64,000 nt of DNA from Diplolepis rosae (GCA_030998225.1 JAPYXD010000262.1:248001-312000); one strand, 5' to 3'. Positions 47,490 to 61,082 are shown, counted from the first letter of the stretch. Notes: generated by a model not told the origin, from the sequence alone. A program made the numbers and translations.

Positions 47490-49790
47490 ATGAAACAAAT
47501 CTGCGCGCAGCTCGCTTCGCTCGCAAGTTTGAGCGCGCCTAGGGCGCGCGATTTGATCGTCGTGCTTCGCGCTCCGTTCTTGTGCTCTTCACATACATTC
47601 AAGTTTATTTATTATAATTTGATACTAAAGCTCAAACCAATTTTATAATAATATTACAGATGATGTGAATTACATATTTTCTCAAAGTCACTCAATTTCT
47701 TTTTGAATTTAAGTGAAATAGGAAATTCAATTTACTTAAGGCTCTATCAGCCTTAAGGAACACATTCTCATCATGACGCTCGCGCTTCGCGCTCGATTTT
47801 CTGTATACATTTCGGTAACTTTTTAATAAATTACATGATTAAAATAATTTATTTTCTTCCAAATCTCTCAAAAAGAAAAAACAATCGTAGACTTTATTTA
47901 AGGAAACGATTTTGCAGAACAACGCTTATTTCGTATCACATATTTTGGTGCAAAAAATCGAATTTTTTTAATATTAAAAATTAAAACATAAAATATACAT
48001 CCTGTCCCGAAATGTCTTAATGAGAATTTGTAGACTTCATTCAGGCAAACAATTTTCCATCTAAACGTTTTTTTTTGTATCTCACATATTTTGTCTAAAA
48101 AATGGAATTTTCGAATTTTAATCGTATTTTTTGGAGTTGAAACGAAAAATATATGTTTTATTAGAAACTGTATAAGACAAAATTTGTAGAACTTTTTGAC
48201 ACGAACAATTTTGTATTCCTACGTTTTTTTCGTATTTCACATATTATTGTTAAAAAATTGAATTTTGGATTTTCAATAGTTTTTTTTTTAAATTAAAAAG
48301 AAAAATATGCATCTTATGGAAAAATGTTACAATTTAAATTTGAAGGTCTTTATGTAGTAAATAATATTTTATTATAACGTTTTTTCGTATCTCGTATAAT
48401 TTAACTGGCACACTGCAAAAAGAAGTGTCTTACCTGGTATCTTACTGTAAGATATGAGATGGGAATTTGCTATCTTTTGTCTTAAAATAAGATGTCTCAC
48501 GAAGTGTCTTATTCAAAATTAAGACGACTTACGTATCTTGGTACGAATAAAGATGTAATTTCCGTCATACAAAATAAGATACTTGATTGAGTTAGATAAT
48601 GTATCTTAGTTTAAGATGTTTAGGGTGTCATAAGATGGTTCTGGCATAAGATGTTTCTGAATTGTAAGATATAGCAGGTCAATAAGTTAGCAAAAACTAA
48701 GACGCGTAAAGTATCAAAGAAGTAGTGGTCGAAAGATAGAATCTCTCATAGGGTTATAGTTACAGTTCATAACCTCAAAAAATTGAGCGTTTTGAGTGTT
48801 GCATGTTTTTCTTCTGTGGTGTAATATCAACACATTTAGAGGAATATATTGTTCATTTTCATCGACACGATCCTTTATTTAAACTTTAGATATGACGGAT
48901 GTGGAGCTACATATAAAAATTGGGAATCATATCAGCAACACGTAACTCGATATCAGGTATACCTTCTGTTTTAACGTAGTGGATACGTTTGCTAAGTCGC
49001 TTATCTCCTTTCCCAATAGAGCATTTTCTTGAATTAATTTTTTTAAGAAGTACATACAGCCATGTAAACCACCACATGTGTAACAGATACCGGTGTGCCG
49101 TAAGCTTTTCCTCACAGTGTAGAGGTTATAAGGAACATGAACTGTCGGTAACTTAAGTAACCTGTGTTACCGATGGTTCAACTCAAGATATTTTACGTGT
49201 CTCCAATTAATATGCTTTAGGCAACTTGAATGTGACTACCGAAACATCTTAGAAATAACTACACAAGTATCTTATATTAAGACACTTCTTTTTGCAGTGC
49301 AAATGGAATTTTGATATTGACTTTTTACATTCTCATCATGGATGAGAAGGTATTGGTTTTATTTTTAATTTGAATATGCTGTAACATTTCTAATTTTGAT
49401 TTAATCAAAAAATGTTAACAGGATAATTTGTAGAGATTTATGAGCAATATCAAAAACCAGTATTGAAATTTTTAATTTTTTCAAAAAGTTATTTTCAAAA
49501 ACACAAAAGTAGTGCTCAATCCCTCAATTTTGATTGGATGTGGCTGGTTAACGAAGTTGTCTTACTTTTTCGGCTCCGATAAAGTGTGCCAAAGCTCAAT
49601 TTAATCTGATAATCCTATCGAGAGTTATGCCGCACATGGCCTACTACAGACAGACAGACAGACACTTTCGTAAAAACCGTTTTTTCTGAGTCAGGGGGTC
49701 TCAAAACGTAAAGATTTGATGAAAATTTCGAAAGTCATTTTTCACATAAAACCAATACCTTCTCATCCATGATGAGAATGTAAAAAAAAA
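47490..49790. repeat. AT-rich dispersed repeat, copy 3 (interrupted)
   Basis: It begins with the GC-rich block (CTCGCTTCGCTCGCAAGTTT) and contains GCGCTTCGCGCTCGATTTTC and (CAGA)n plus CTGAGTCAGGGGGTCTCAAA near 49640-49710. It matches 39230-41470 in reverse and is split by the element at 48411-49299. Confidence 0.65.
48411..49299. mobile_element. 889-bp MITE inserted in repeat copy 3
   Basis: CACTGCAAAAAGAAGTGTCT at the left and the exact complement at the right, flanked by CA on both sides (48409-48410, 49300-49301). The uninterrupted repeat can be read near 40515-40535 (TTTAACTGGAAAATGG on its minus strand). The first 200 bp and the end hold many AAGATA/TATCTTA units in both orientations. 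The small open frame at 48927-49115 (minus) shows no domain. Confidence 0.8.
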
Positions 49791-50104
49791 GAATTAAAAA
49801 TACGAAAATAAGAAATTAAACTTTTTAAAAATAAGAAACTAATTCTCTTTCTATTGCATACATGTTCAAATTATAATAATTAAATATTGGTTTTTCATTC
49901 ATGTACATACTTATCTTTCACTGACAGAAAGTTAATTTAGCAATGCATGTTCACTGTAACCTATTTCAATATCAAAATGATACTATAAAGCAAAATAAAA
50001 TACACATAAAGTAACATTGAAACACTTTACACGTCGCTTTTCCTTGCTTTGTTTACCAATTTTTAATTTTCTTCAATATATATAATTTAAATTTAAATTT
50101 TTAA

Positions 50105-50498
50105 AGCGCGCTTTCTGGTTATTTGGTATCTCAGCGGCCGGAGGGGATTGGAGGGAGATACATTTAGCGCCTCTATAATGCTTTCGAGGAACTAATTCGG
50201 ATTGATCATACGGCGTGGTGAGAAGCAAGAGGGGACCGGGAAAAACACGCCGAAAGCGACGTCTACATTTAAGTCTACCGAACTATAATTGGCCGTATCT
50301 AGGTTTATAATATCTTTGTTTTGCTGAACAAACATAAAGATGGTACCTGGAGTGTATCCGAATTGGCGAAGTACGTGCTCAAGCAGTGCTCAAGTAAATG
50401 AATGGAGTTCCTAAAACCAATATCGTATAATTTAAATCAAAAAGACGAGTTTACCTTATCGTTACACTCAAGTGAATTTAAATTGAAAAATTAACACT
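50105..50498 (+). promoter_or_regulatory. WDR24 promoter and 5' leader
   Basis: The AT-rich repeat gives way to a GC-richer stretch (GCGGCCGGAGGGGATTGGAG near 50132) directly upstream of the WDR24 start codon. It contains an ATTGG box and no MITE. The transcription start is not determined. Confidence 0.5.
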
Positions 50499-53400
50499 AT
50501 GACTTCAAAGACTGCGTTTATAGTGCAAGAAGGTCCGGCGAATGCATTGGCCCTTAATAAAGACAATAGTCAAGTTGTTATAGCTGGTCGAAATGGTACA
50601 AAAATATTTTTTCGTTCATATATAATATATATACATAAATATATTTCAACATTTATACATGGTTAATTTTATTTTAAAATATAGTTCTAGTCTCAAAGTG
50701 ACAAAATGATGCTTGTTACATTTATATTCAAATAAAAACTTTAAGCTTCAAGTTAAATGAAATATTTATTATTATATTTGAAGACTAGATATGAAATTTT
50801 GTACATGTATAATATTTTTTATAGTATTTAAAATATTTACATTATTGGAGGACAAGTTTGAGGAAGTATGCAATCTTCGAGTAGGAAAAAATTTAAACTT
50901 GAACTTTTCATGCAATGATGTTACATGGAATCTCATAGACGGTAAATTTGTTACTTAATTTTGGAAATTAATTTTAACCACACATATTCGGGAGATACAA
51001 ACTTGATAAGATAATTACAGATCACATATTGGCGACGGCAGCAACGAATGGAGCAGTTGTCGTATGGAATTTAAACAAATCATCTCGATCGAAGCAAGAG
51101 TGTGTTTTTAGTGATCATAAGAGAACTGTAAATAAAGTGAGTTTCCACATAACCGAGCCCATGTGGCTGATATCAGGATCTCAAGACGGTACTATGAAAT
51201 GCTTCGATTTGAGAATTCCAGAAGCAGCAAAAACCTTCTATAGGTAACATTAAAAAAGTGTGATCAAATTTTTAATTTATCTAACACCTGGAAAATAAGT
51301 TATAAAAATGAAAATTGTACGATTAGTAACACAGAATCAGTACGAGATGTCCAATTCTCACCACATCAGCCTCACACGTTCGCTGCCGTTTCAGAAAATG
51401 GTCACGTTCAACTGTGGGATTTACGTCGACCTGATCGATATTTTCAGCACTTTGCAGCTCATAGTGGACCTATTTTTGCATGTGATTGGCATCCTGAAGC
51501 CACTTGGCTGGCCACTGCTTCTAGAGATAAAACAATAAAAGTAAGATTTATATACATCATTTATTGTAATTTAATTTATCTATTAGTTTGCTTAATAATA
51601 CTTTGAGGATACTTAATTAAAGCTATTTTTCAGCGTCATAATTTCAGTATTAATCTTTCTTTAATTTAGATTTGGGATTTATCAACCAAGCCAGCTTGTG
51701 AATATACAATTCACACAATAGCGTCAGTTGGTCGAATTAAATGGAGACCTCAAAGAAAATTTCATATTGCAAGTTGTGCTCTTGTTGTGGACTGCAGTAT
51801 CAACGTTTGGGATATTCGAAGACCTTATATACCTTTTGCAAGCTTTAATGAACATAGGGACGTTCCTACTGGTGTTGCCTGGAGAGGAGATCCTCAATCT
51901 TTTCTTTCCACAAGCAGGGTACTTTGTCCCAATAAAATTACAAGATAAATGGAATCGCTTTAATTAAAATAAAATTATATTTTATTCACGAAATTGCATA
52001 AAAAATTTAATCACTTAATTAAAGTATTAAACAATTAATTTGTTACTAACAGTTTTATTCTGATTTTTTTTTGGTAGGATTGTACACTTTACCATCACAT
52101 TTTCAAAGACGCAACAAGACCTGCGAGAAAAGCAAATCCACAAGGGATTGCTTTGAATCCGAAAGGTGATATTGCCTACGCTTGTAAAGTAAACGTGAAT
52201 GTTCCAACTCCGATAAAACAACTTACCAATATCATGAGGTAACTTTTTAAAATGTTTATAGCGTGTAGAATATAATCGAAATCAATTGATTATTTGTTTA
52301 TATTTTACAGAAAAACACCCGCCAGTAATGATACTTTTTGTTTGGCATCAAGTATGATGCACAGGTTCACAATGAATACTCCTCAAGAACCTAAATGGTT
52401 CAAAGCTTGTGCAGAAGGATACATATTGAGCGGGAGACTGAATGAAATTTGTATTCATAATGCGGTTGTTGCCATTAAAGCTGGTAGAAATGATGTAAAT
52501 TTATATTTTCCAATATTCAATTATGAATTTTTATCCTTTAAGGACATGTGATACTTATAATATTTTATTGATTTTAGGTTCCTATCTGTTTGTGTCTAAG
52601 GTATATAAAGTGTTCTGTTCAAAATTTAGAAAACACTTGGTAAGATAAAAACGGACGTAGATAGACCACTTTTGGTTTCTAAATTGAAAAAAGTTCAGTT
52701 TTTTCAAAATATATCGGAAAATTTTTTTTCATTGACAAAACCAAAAGTAGACTATCTACGTTCGTTTTTATCTTCTCTGTCATTTCCCAAATTTTGAAAA
52801 CAAAATTTTATGTATTCGGACACAAACATATAGAAATTGGACCAAATTGTTCACATGAACTTGTCACTTTTCTCAAGTATCACATGCTCCTAATTTTGAA
52901 ACAAAATTTTTAATACATATTTTTTTCAGGTAAGCACAGTATGGTATATCATAAAAACTCTGTACGCAAACCCATTAGGCAATATTTTAAAAACGCCACC
53001 GACTGCTTCGAAAGAAGACGTCGTGAATACGATAAATTTGACTCAAATTACATTGGGTAACTCGATTGATCAGCCAAACGCAGGTTTGAAACTGAAATAG
53101 TACTTTCAGAATTTGGTCAGAATTAAAACTTGCAAGAAATAATTTATATTCTTTTATGCCTTAGTGCATGAAAACGATGTCAAGTCGCTTCAAGGTGACG
53201 CTCCTGGTATTATAAGCGGAGGAGATGATGAGACTGAAACTGACGAGATTCCAGACAGTTCGAATTTTATTGGATCTATTTTACCAAGGTAAAGTGTGTA
53301 CTAGTATTTTTAATTAATTTCTACTATTTTACGTATGTTTATTTTTAATATAATTATTATTTATTTGTAGTCAATTTTCAGAACGAGTTTATAGAAGATC

Positions 53401-56400
53401 CTTCCCAGTTCACAAGCGACAGCAAAAAGGTGATTTTCTTTTTGGAGAAGGTGAGATTGAACCGGTGAATATGGAATTTACGGGCGGTTTTATCGATAAC
53501 ATGATAAATAATGACAATGACTGGACTTTGCCAAAGGAAGCTTTCCCCCTTCGTCATGAAATTCAAGATAGGTCGCCACCTCCAGAGCAATTTCCTAATC
53601 ACTCTCCAGACATCAACGAAGACTCTGTCTCTGTGATGGTAGAAGATCAACCTTGCCAGTTGATAGTGACTGCGGTTCCAAAGCCTTCTTTTTGGGATCC
53701 AACACATCTTGTAGAAAAAGCTCTACAACATCACGCTGCTCTTAGGGATATTCAAACGACTGCTTCTGTTTTAATTGCTCTTGGAGATAGACGAAAAAGT
53801 TTGAACATCGAAATCGCGACTCAGGAACATTGGCTGCTTGAATATATCGATATGCTGGGAAGATTCAGGCTCTGGGAAGTTGCTACTCAGGTAACTATGA
53901 TGAATTACTTTTCTACAAACTTTGTATGGTTGAATGTGGATAGTATACAACAATTTCGGAGTAAAATATAAAAATCTCTCATTTTTTCTGAGGACTGTCA
54001 TTAGACTGAACGAATTAATTGAACGAACTAATGTTTCAAAATATTTTGTTCGGTCGTTGTCTTCAATTAATTGTATTGAGTTTAAAATAAACAATATTTA
54101 TACATGATATAGAAGTTTGACACGTCTCAAACCCAAACTTGTGACGAATTGTGAGAAAGGAAATTAAGAAAGAAATTCTCATAGTGACGGAAATTTATCC
54201 CTAGATCAGGTAACGAAAAAATACAATAAGAGCAATAAACAATACCTCTATAAATCAAAAGACTTTGATACCTAACTTCGGGATGACACTTACACGCGTA
54301 CAACCCTTGGGACACGCGACAATATTTTGACTTCGAGTTAACAAAAAATGACCGCAAAAAACACACCTTATATTTTAACCCTACATGTGCGAAGTCCGCG
54401 AAGATTGCATATGTGCATATATGCTATAGGACGAATCGTCTCACAACTTCTGTCGGCCCGCTTGAAGTCGAACCCAAAAGCAGGTAGTAGATCATGACAA
54501 TGAAAGCAATAAACTGTACGCGTGGCGTACTCCTAATTAAAAATTAATACATAATATGAGTGTCATGCATCAAATCATAAATATTTGAGAAAATCATGCG
54601 TCACTTGCATTCAGAAAGTATGGTTTTTCCATTACAATTTCTGAATATGCATTACTGGATTATTCGAAATACTTTCAAACGAGTAACTTTTTGAGATTGA
54701 GTTACTTTTCCGAAAAGAGTAACATTTCAAACTTATTCATCTAGGGAAGGAATGGGGCAAGCTATCAGTGTTTTGCAAAAGGAACAAGTGTTGGAGAAAA
54801 CACTAGTGGCATAAAACTGACTGCCGATATGATACGAGACATTTCCAAAACTCATGCCACTAGTGTTTTCTCCAACACTTGTTCCCTTTGCAAAACACTG
54901 ATAGCTTGCCCCATTCCTTCCCTAGATGAATAAGTTTGAAATGTGACTCTTTTCGGAAAAGTAACTCAATCTCAAAAAGTTACTCGTTTGAAAGTATTTC
55001 GAATAATCCAGTAATGCATATCCAGAAATTGTAATGGAAAAACCATACTTTCTGAATGCAAGTGACGCATGATTTTCGAAAATATTTATGATTTGATGCA
55101 TGACACTCGTATTATGTGTTTTGCAAGAAAACTTTACGATTTTCAATCTCATGGGCTAATGAGGGATAATATTAATTTTCAATTAGGAGTACGCCACGCG
55201 TACAATTTATTGCTTCCATTGTCATGATCTACTACCTGCTTTTGGGTTCGACTTCAAGCGGGCCGACAGAAGTTGTGAGACGATTCGTCCTATAGCATAT
55301 ATGCACATATGCAATCTTCGCGGACTTCGCACATGTAGGGTTAAAATATAAGGAGTGTTTTTTGCGGTCACTTTTTGTTAACTCGAAGTCGAAATATTGT
55401 CGCGTGTCCCAAGGGTTGTACGCGTGTAAGTGTCATCCCGAAGTTAGGTATAAAAGTCTTTTGATTTATAGAGGTATTGTTTATTGCTTCTATTATATTT
55501 TTTCGCTACCTGATCTAGGGATAAATTTCCGTCTCTTATGAGAATCTTTCTTCATTTTTCGTCTCAAATTCGTCACAAGTTTGGGTTTGAGACGTCTCAA
55601 ACTTCTATATCATTATTTATACGATATTTATATTTATATATATGGGCCATTCCATATTAGATTGACAGTTGATGTCGCAGATTTGAACGAGATAATTTTT
55701 TTTCGGTTCTTTATCAACAATAAATAGACGCGTATTTTTTTGTTTGGCCAAAAAAAATTTTTTTACAAGTATACGATTTTTCGAATTTTCTAAGAAATGA
55801 TATTTTCGTCATAGCAAGCGCACTTTAAAGCCTATTTATCTTGAAAACAATTTTTCGCAGGAAAATTTTTCCAAATTACGAAAATTAGAGTTTTGACTCT
55901 TCTTTACAGAAATTGTTGCGAAAAAATTGTTTAAATATTGTTTAACATAACTTACGTGTCTATTTATTGTTGATAAAGAACCGAAAAAAAATTATCTCAT
56001 TCAAATCTGCGACATCGACTGTCAATCTAATATGGAATGACCCATATATATATATCTATCACGATATTTATACTTGCTGGTTGATTTTCTGTGTGTATTT
56101 CTACAACTCTCAAGCGAGTTTGTAGAGATTATTAAAATGATTCACGCTATTGCGTACTTACATTTTGAAGGTTCAGAAAGAAAATCGATAAATGTTTTAT
56201 TTAACGTATCAATAATGCTACTGAAAAATACAAAAATGTAGGAACGGAATCAAAATGTGACCATCTTGTGTGCGTCATTTTTGGCCACTGATGTAGTATT
56301 ATATCAAATTGCATTACAATTTGATCATTTTTTCGAATATTAACGATTTTACAGATGTTGACGACAACGGCAACGGACAGACAGATACTGATCTAAAAAT

Positions 56401-57091
56401 GGTTTTTTCTTATTCTGAGGACCTCAAAACATCAAGATTTCATGTAAATTCAAAAAGTAAAATTCTACATAAAGCCAACATCTTTTCATAGATGATGAGA
56501 GTGTAAAAATCAAATCGCATCTTTACCTATCATAAAAAAATAATAGAGCAATATAATTATGTATACGTTATGACTATATATTTGATCATTAGAAATCATC
56601 AATTATTTTAATCATAATTAATCAAATAATAGAATGTATTTATTAACATAAGTGATGAATATATTTTCGTTCGTTAGATATTTCAATATATACATGCATT
56701 AAGTTAATTTTTTGACATTTTAGATAATTCAATTAGCCTGGATTCCATCTGTTTCGCAGTTAAATCAACAATCAACTACAATTCATGCATGTTGCACAAG
56801 TTGCACTAAACCTTTGCAAAGGGCAGCATGGTTGTGCGATCGATGTCATACGTCAAAGCATGCTCTATGCTCAATTTGTCACCAGGTATGACAAAATATT
56901 TATAAAATTCAAGGCTTTTTCTCTCAATTCACAATATATTAGTCAAATTGAATCCCATGCAGGTTGTACGTGGTGTATATTCCTGGTGTCAAGGCTGCAC
57001 CCATGGAGGACATGTGGTTCACATGTCAGAGTGGTTTAACTCCAATCGACAATGTCCAACAGGCTGTGGTCATGTTTGCGAATACACATAG
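50499..57091 (+). CDS. WDR24: GATOR2 complex subunit WDR24
   Basis: WDR24 is a subunit of GATOR2 at the lysosome. GATOR2 opposes GATOR1 and so supports amino-acid activation of TORC1. Twelve exons, all GT-AG and in phase: 50499-50595, 50825-50941, 51021-51243, 51327-51540, 51670-51918, 52078-52238, 52311-52494, 52930-53083, 53165-53288, 53371-53890, 56724-56885, 56963-57091 (TAG). They add up to 777 residues, close to the human protein (about 790). The N-terminal part has WD repeats ([58 protein letters not shown]). A linker and helical region follow ([31 protein letters not shown]). The C-terminal RING-like zinc domain has paired Cys/His ([32 protein letters not shown]). Exon 4 needs the acceptor ending GATTAG; the later AG breaks the frame. 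Intron 10 (2.8 kb) carries a palindrome and a MITE. Confidence 0.97.
52538..52894. mobile_element. Foldback MITE, family A copy 4, in WDR24 intron 7
   Basis: AAGGACATGTGATACTT at the left and the complement AAGTATCACATGCTCCT at the right, with inner arms GATAAAAACGGACGTAGATA and complement around CACTTTTGGTT. It occupies most of the 435-bp intron. Confidence 0.75.
54105..55612. repeat. 1.5-kb palindrome in WDR24 intron 10
   Basis: TGATATAGAAGTTTGA at 54105 pairs with the complement ending at 55612. The arms are about 700-750 bp with a central loop of about 40 bp (54814-54853). The inner 60 bp (GGAACAAGTGTTGGAGAAAA and complement) are perfect. No coding capacity. It would form a very long hairpin in the pre-mRNA. 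Confidence 0.9.
55641..56047. mobile_element. Foldback MITE with GGGCCATTCCATA ends
   Basis: TATGGGCCATTCCATATTAG and the complement at the right; the arms pair through GATTGACAGT, GCAGATTTGAA and GGTTCTTTATCAACAATAAA. The flanks are TATATATA on both sides, compatible with a TA target. It lies in WDR24 intron 10. Confidence 0.85.
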
Positions 57092-57431
57092 TTTGATATG
57101 AATTCAAAATGTATAATTATTATATTAACTCACCATTATTTCGCAACAAAAACCTATATTAAAGCTAGAAAACTACCTCTTTTTTTCAGGATATTGATAC
57201 TTTTCATCTAAAATCTTACATAAATGATTTCTTGAATTTTAAGAAATCAAATTGAAAAATTATCCAAAACAATAGTAATCAAATGAATTCAAAATAATTA
57301 GGTGAGTTTGAAATTTTTGTCACCGCCTACATTATTGGAGGTTCACTAGTCGCGTATCAGATAGGATACGTTGTCGACAGGTGTCCTCGTAGACAATTTC
57401 AAACTCTTATATCGCAAATAATGCAATTTAA

Positions 57432-57573
57432 TTCAAATATTTAAAGAATTTGAAAATCTTTCTGTGGAAAAAAAGACGCTTTCGACTGCGCTGGGATACG
57501 AGCCCAGATCTTTCGAGCAGTCGAAAGCGTCTTTTTTTCGACAGAAAGATTTTCAAACTCTTTAAATATTCGA
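57432..57573. mobile_element. Short hairpin element with tRNA-like centre
   Basis: ATTCAAATATTTAAAGAATT / complement and AAAAAGACGCTTTCGACTG / complement form about 60-bp arms. The loop contains GCTGGGATACGAGCCCAG, whose minus strand resembles a tRNA T arm / pol III B box. It lies 3' of WDR24. Confidence 0.7.
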
Positions 57574-57838
57574 ATCAAATGAATATTTAAAAATACTAAA
57601 GTGAAAACGAACATTGTCTAGTTCTAGTGTCACCAAATTTGTACATTATGTAAATATTACATGTCTGTATATATAAGATAATCTAATAAGTTGCTGAATA
57701 ATTATGCTTAGTTCTAGAAAAATACCTCACTTAGCAAAATTAAAATATAAAATGATAACACGTGGCCTATTTATTGTAAGATAAGGAAAATTTGTATTTT
57801 TATATTGCTATTAAATTAGAGAAATGTCTATAGTGCAA

Positions 57839-58465
57839 CCTGTGAATAAGGCCTCTTCTCATTTTTGCTCAAGCGTTTCCCCTACTACTTGACTGAGACG
57901 AGAAAGCCAAGTTAATCGAAACACAACCCGTTAATAAGCCTGCACGCTCAGAATGTATTTTCTGTACTTAATGTAAAAATATAATTAAAGAAAAATGTAT
58001 AATGTCGTTTTCCTGTAATTTTTACTTTAAAATTGTTTAATCGTTAATTTTCATGAATATTTTAATGTTCATTAATCATTACATTTTCCTTTATGGATAA
58101 TACAAAAAAATTTTAATTTCTTAAAAGTTTAATTTTCCAATCTAAATTTGATTTTAATATTGCACAATATAATTCAGAATTAGTTGAACAAAAATAACTT
58201 TCCGAATTTTCAGGATAGTTTTTATTTTTTATTTTAATACATATTATATATTTTTCGTTTTTTCCTTGTTATACTTTCAAAAAATATAAGAAGTAAATTT
58301 CTCATTATTAATAAATTATTATTTTTGGATAATGTATCAAAATAATATCTTTAAAAATAATAAAATTAACTCAGTTTAAACCTCAATAATTTTTTTATCT
58401 GTTGACTTGATTGCTTGATGATTTGCTTTCTTTTTGAAGGAATATAAGGCGGCCTTATTCACAGG
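57839..58465. mobile_element. Element with CCTGTGAATAAGGCC ends
   Basis: A 15-bp perfect inverted pair at 57839-57853 and 58451-58465 encloses about 600 bp of non-coding, AT-rich DNA. The target duplication is not clear. Confidence 0.6.
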
Positions 58466-59279
58466 AAACGATTTTATTTGCTCTGAATCGAGCGCATGCA
58501 GTTGGTGGAGGAAACTAGATCCCGGGAAACCATTGCCTTACAGCCCCGAATCCACTAGAATAAATAAATCATTAAAATAACTATGAAATAAATAAATTCA
58601 CTTATTTCTTCACTGTACATAAATATTTATTTTTGATGTCAATACACGTAACCCGCATACATTTATTTACAAATTATTATTAAAAATATTAATATAAACA
58701 TCAGTAAAAAGTGTATTCAGTCTGAAGAAAGTAGCATCAGATTTATGTGTATTCCTAGAAAGTTTTATCATAAAAAGTTGAATATTAACAATAGTTTATT
58801 TGGTGTGATAGGGCTAGTACAAAAAGTTTTATTTCACTGGTTTAACTTGAAATGAAAAAATTTCTAAGACTTGTTTGCATCAAAGTAGGTTTCAAGTAAT
58901 TTTTAAACATAAAAGCGATTGTCACCGTTTAAATCTACTTAGGCAAAGTAGCAATTCCTTACCCAAAAACCATTTCGCATCCCACCATTCTAATAAATAC
59001 ATGTTCTCTGTATTAATATTAAAAGCTCACAACTATTTAAATCAACCGAGAAATACAGAAGAATACCACTCTCATTCATCCAGCAATATTATGCTTTCAG
59101 TCACACATACACACACATCACTTATGCGCAACCATTGGAGAATTAAAACGAATTATTAATTATGTCTATAAAATGCCAAAGATGAAATTGATATATTTTA
59201 CAGAATCTCTTTGCAGGAAACGTATTAATGAAACTTAAAATTCCCGAGGAGCATTCAAAACATCTGATGGTAACGTGTC
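58466..59279. other. Convergent intergenic region between WDR24 and SWEET
   Basis: The two genes converge here. It contains the SWEET 3' untranslated region (its end is not placed) and a CACACATACACACACATC short repeat near 59102. No gene is supported. Confidence 0.6.
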
Positions 59280-61082
59280 TTATATGAAATGTAACTGATC
59301 GGTCCTTTTGGTCGGGTAAATCAGGAACAAAGAAAGTTGAAACGCAGATAAGACAATTCCTAAAAAATTTGGCGTTTGAATAAACGGATCATTCAGTAAG
59401 CAACCATATGCAAACCACTGCAAGCAACAAATCAAGGAGGCCATTATGATTGGGAACGGCAGACTTTCGGCACTCTTTATCCGTACCACGTGAGCCTGCA
59501 ATATATGAAGGGATAATTTTTTACTGCGTCCGACAAAAATGATATTTAATAATGATCATATAAAATAAAATAAATTTCAAAACAGTATTAGGCATCTTCA
59601 GTTCATCAAAGAGCTAACTTTACATCGTCATTGATACTGATTGGATTATAGGATGATATTAACTGACTGCGACTATTTTTTATTTTGATAACTTTATTAT
59701 ATAGTTAAATTATTTTTCAATGGAAAAACGTTTTTTCTTCGAAAGATGTTTTGTTGATACAGAAATTGTAACAAAAACTTTTTTCCTTTACATTTTTGAA
59801 GCCGAATACTATTACAATGATTCGTTTCACGCTCAGTATCAATGACGATATACAGTTACTCGTTCAATGAGGTTAAAAATACCTAATGAATTTTAAAAAA
59901 AACTGCAATATTATTTATCAAAAGATGTAACTAGAGAATGAAGTTGAATTACAAATGCAGTAAGGATGCGAGTTAAGTAGCTATAAGGAAAACATAAGTG
60001 TAGGCGAAAGAAACACGGGAAGACATAAAAGTATATTTGTCTAAAAGATCGTCTGTTGTCGTATGTATGTATTTTGAGACTCACCAACATCGTTAAATGG
60101 GATGCAAAGAACATAATAGTAAGGCTGCAACTAAGAAAACCTATTCGTTGTGCAGCCAAAGTTCTGTCCGATTCAAAAATACTGTATAAGTAAACAATAG
60201 TCACAAAGCTCATTGCTCCTGCAAATTGCTGTAATATAGTCGATTTTTTAACACTGTATAAAATAAATACGATAACATAGCACAGTTGAAGCGTTGATCC
60301 AAATACGTTTACTATCACTATGAACGGATCTCCTATTAGCAAACCGTAGCATAGCCATTGAGTACATCTGAAATTGATAAATAATAAATAAAATGAATTT
60401 AATAATTATTCCTCTGTTTTTTATGTAAAATCTTAAAAGACTGTTTACTTAAATGCTAAAATAAAACTTAGTGATAAAAACAAATTAATATTTAATAAAT
60501 GGTATATATAAATCTTCTATTGGAAAAAAATTAGTTAAAACGGTAATCAAATTGGAAGGTTAAAAACCCACTTACGACATGAAACAAGTTACGAAAGCGA
60601 GCCCAGAAGTATCTCCAGTTGTTCCATTTTTTACGAACTTCCGACACACCAATCTGTTGACACATTTTAGAAACACGACCCATTTTTAATTAATTTCTCA
60701 ATAGAATAAAACAACAATAATAATTGAATCATTCTGTACATCCGCAATCTATTAATTAAGTCACACCTATTTTTATTTGTGAGTAAAAGACTATTTCTAA
60801 TAATAAAGTGATTTTTACCGGAAGTTGGAGATTTGAACCGTATCATAAATTTAAAAGTTCTCTAGAGGGTATAATATAAAATTTACAAATGTATGTAAAT
60901 TAATCAAAGGAATAAAAATTATAAGCAAAATAACAGATATTTCAATATTTGGTTGCAGAAATATTCCATGCAAAACTCAAATACAAAATATATGATTTGA
61001 CTCACACTCCAGCCAAAAACTGTAAAACAGTGCAAATAGATGCTGACGTTGCTAAAGCTTCTTTAAAAGTTGTCGAAAACAT
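59280..61082 (-). CDS. slv: SWEET sugar transporter (slv/SLC50A1-like)
   Basis: SWEETs are seven-helix membrane carriers that move sugars down their gradient. Four exons on the minus strand, all GT-AG and in phase: 61082-61006 (ATG), 60653-60576, 60367-60085 and 59495-59280 (TAA). They sum to 217 residues, the usual length. Two MtN3/saliva triple-helix units are visible. The first has FLAGVLVCRKFVKNGTTGDT, SCTQWLCYGLLIGDPFI and NVFGSTLQLCYVI. The second has RIKSAESLPFP, LQWFAYGCLLNDPFIQTPNF and LGIVLSAFQLSLFLIYP. The spacing and the NDPFIQ-PNFLG motif match Drosophila slv closely. The start ATG (MFSTTFKEALA) puts the first helix at the expected place. Intron 3 (59496-60084) holds an inverted repeat. 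Confidence 0.95.
59605..59870. repeat. Inverted repeat in SWEET intron 3
   Basis: ATCGTCATTGATACTGA near 59625 pairs with TCAGTATCAATGACGAT near 59835, with weaker outer pairing. It could be a decayed MITE. Confidence 0.5.

Noticed and set aside
54922..55152. 76-residue minus-strand frame in WDR24 intron 10
   Set aside because: It lies inside a palindrome arm; its mirror in the other arm is broken and no domain is seen.
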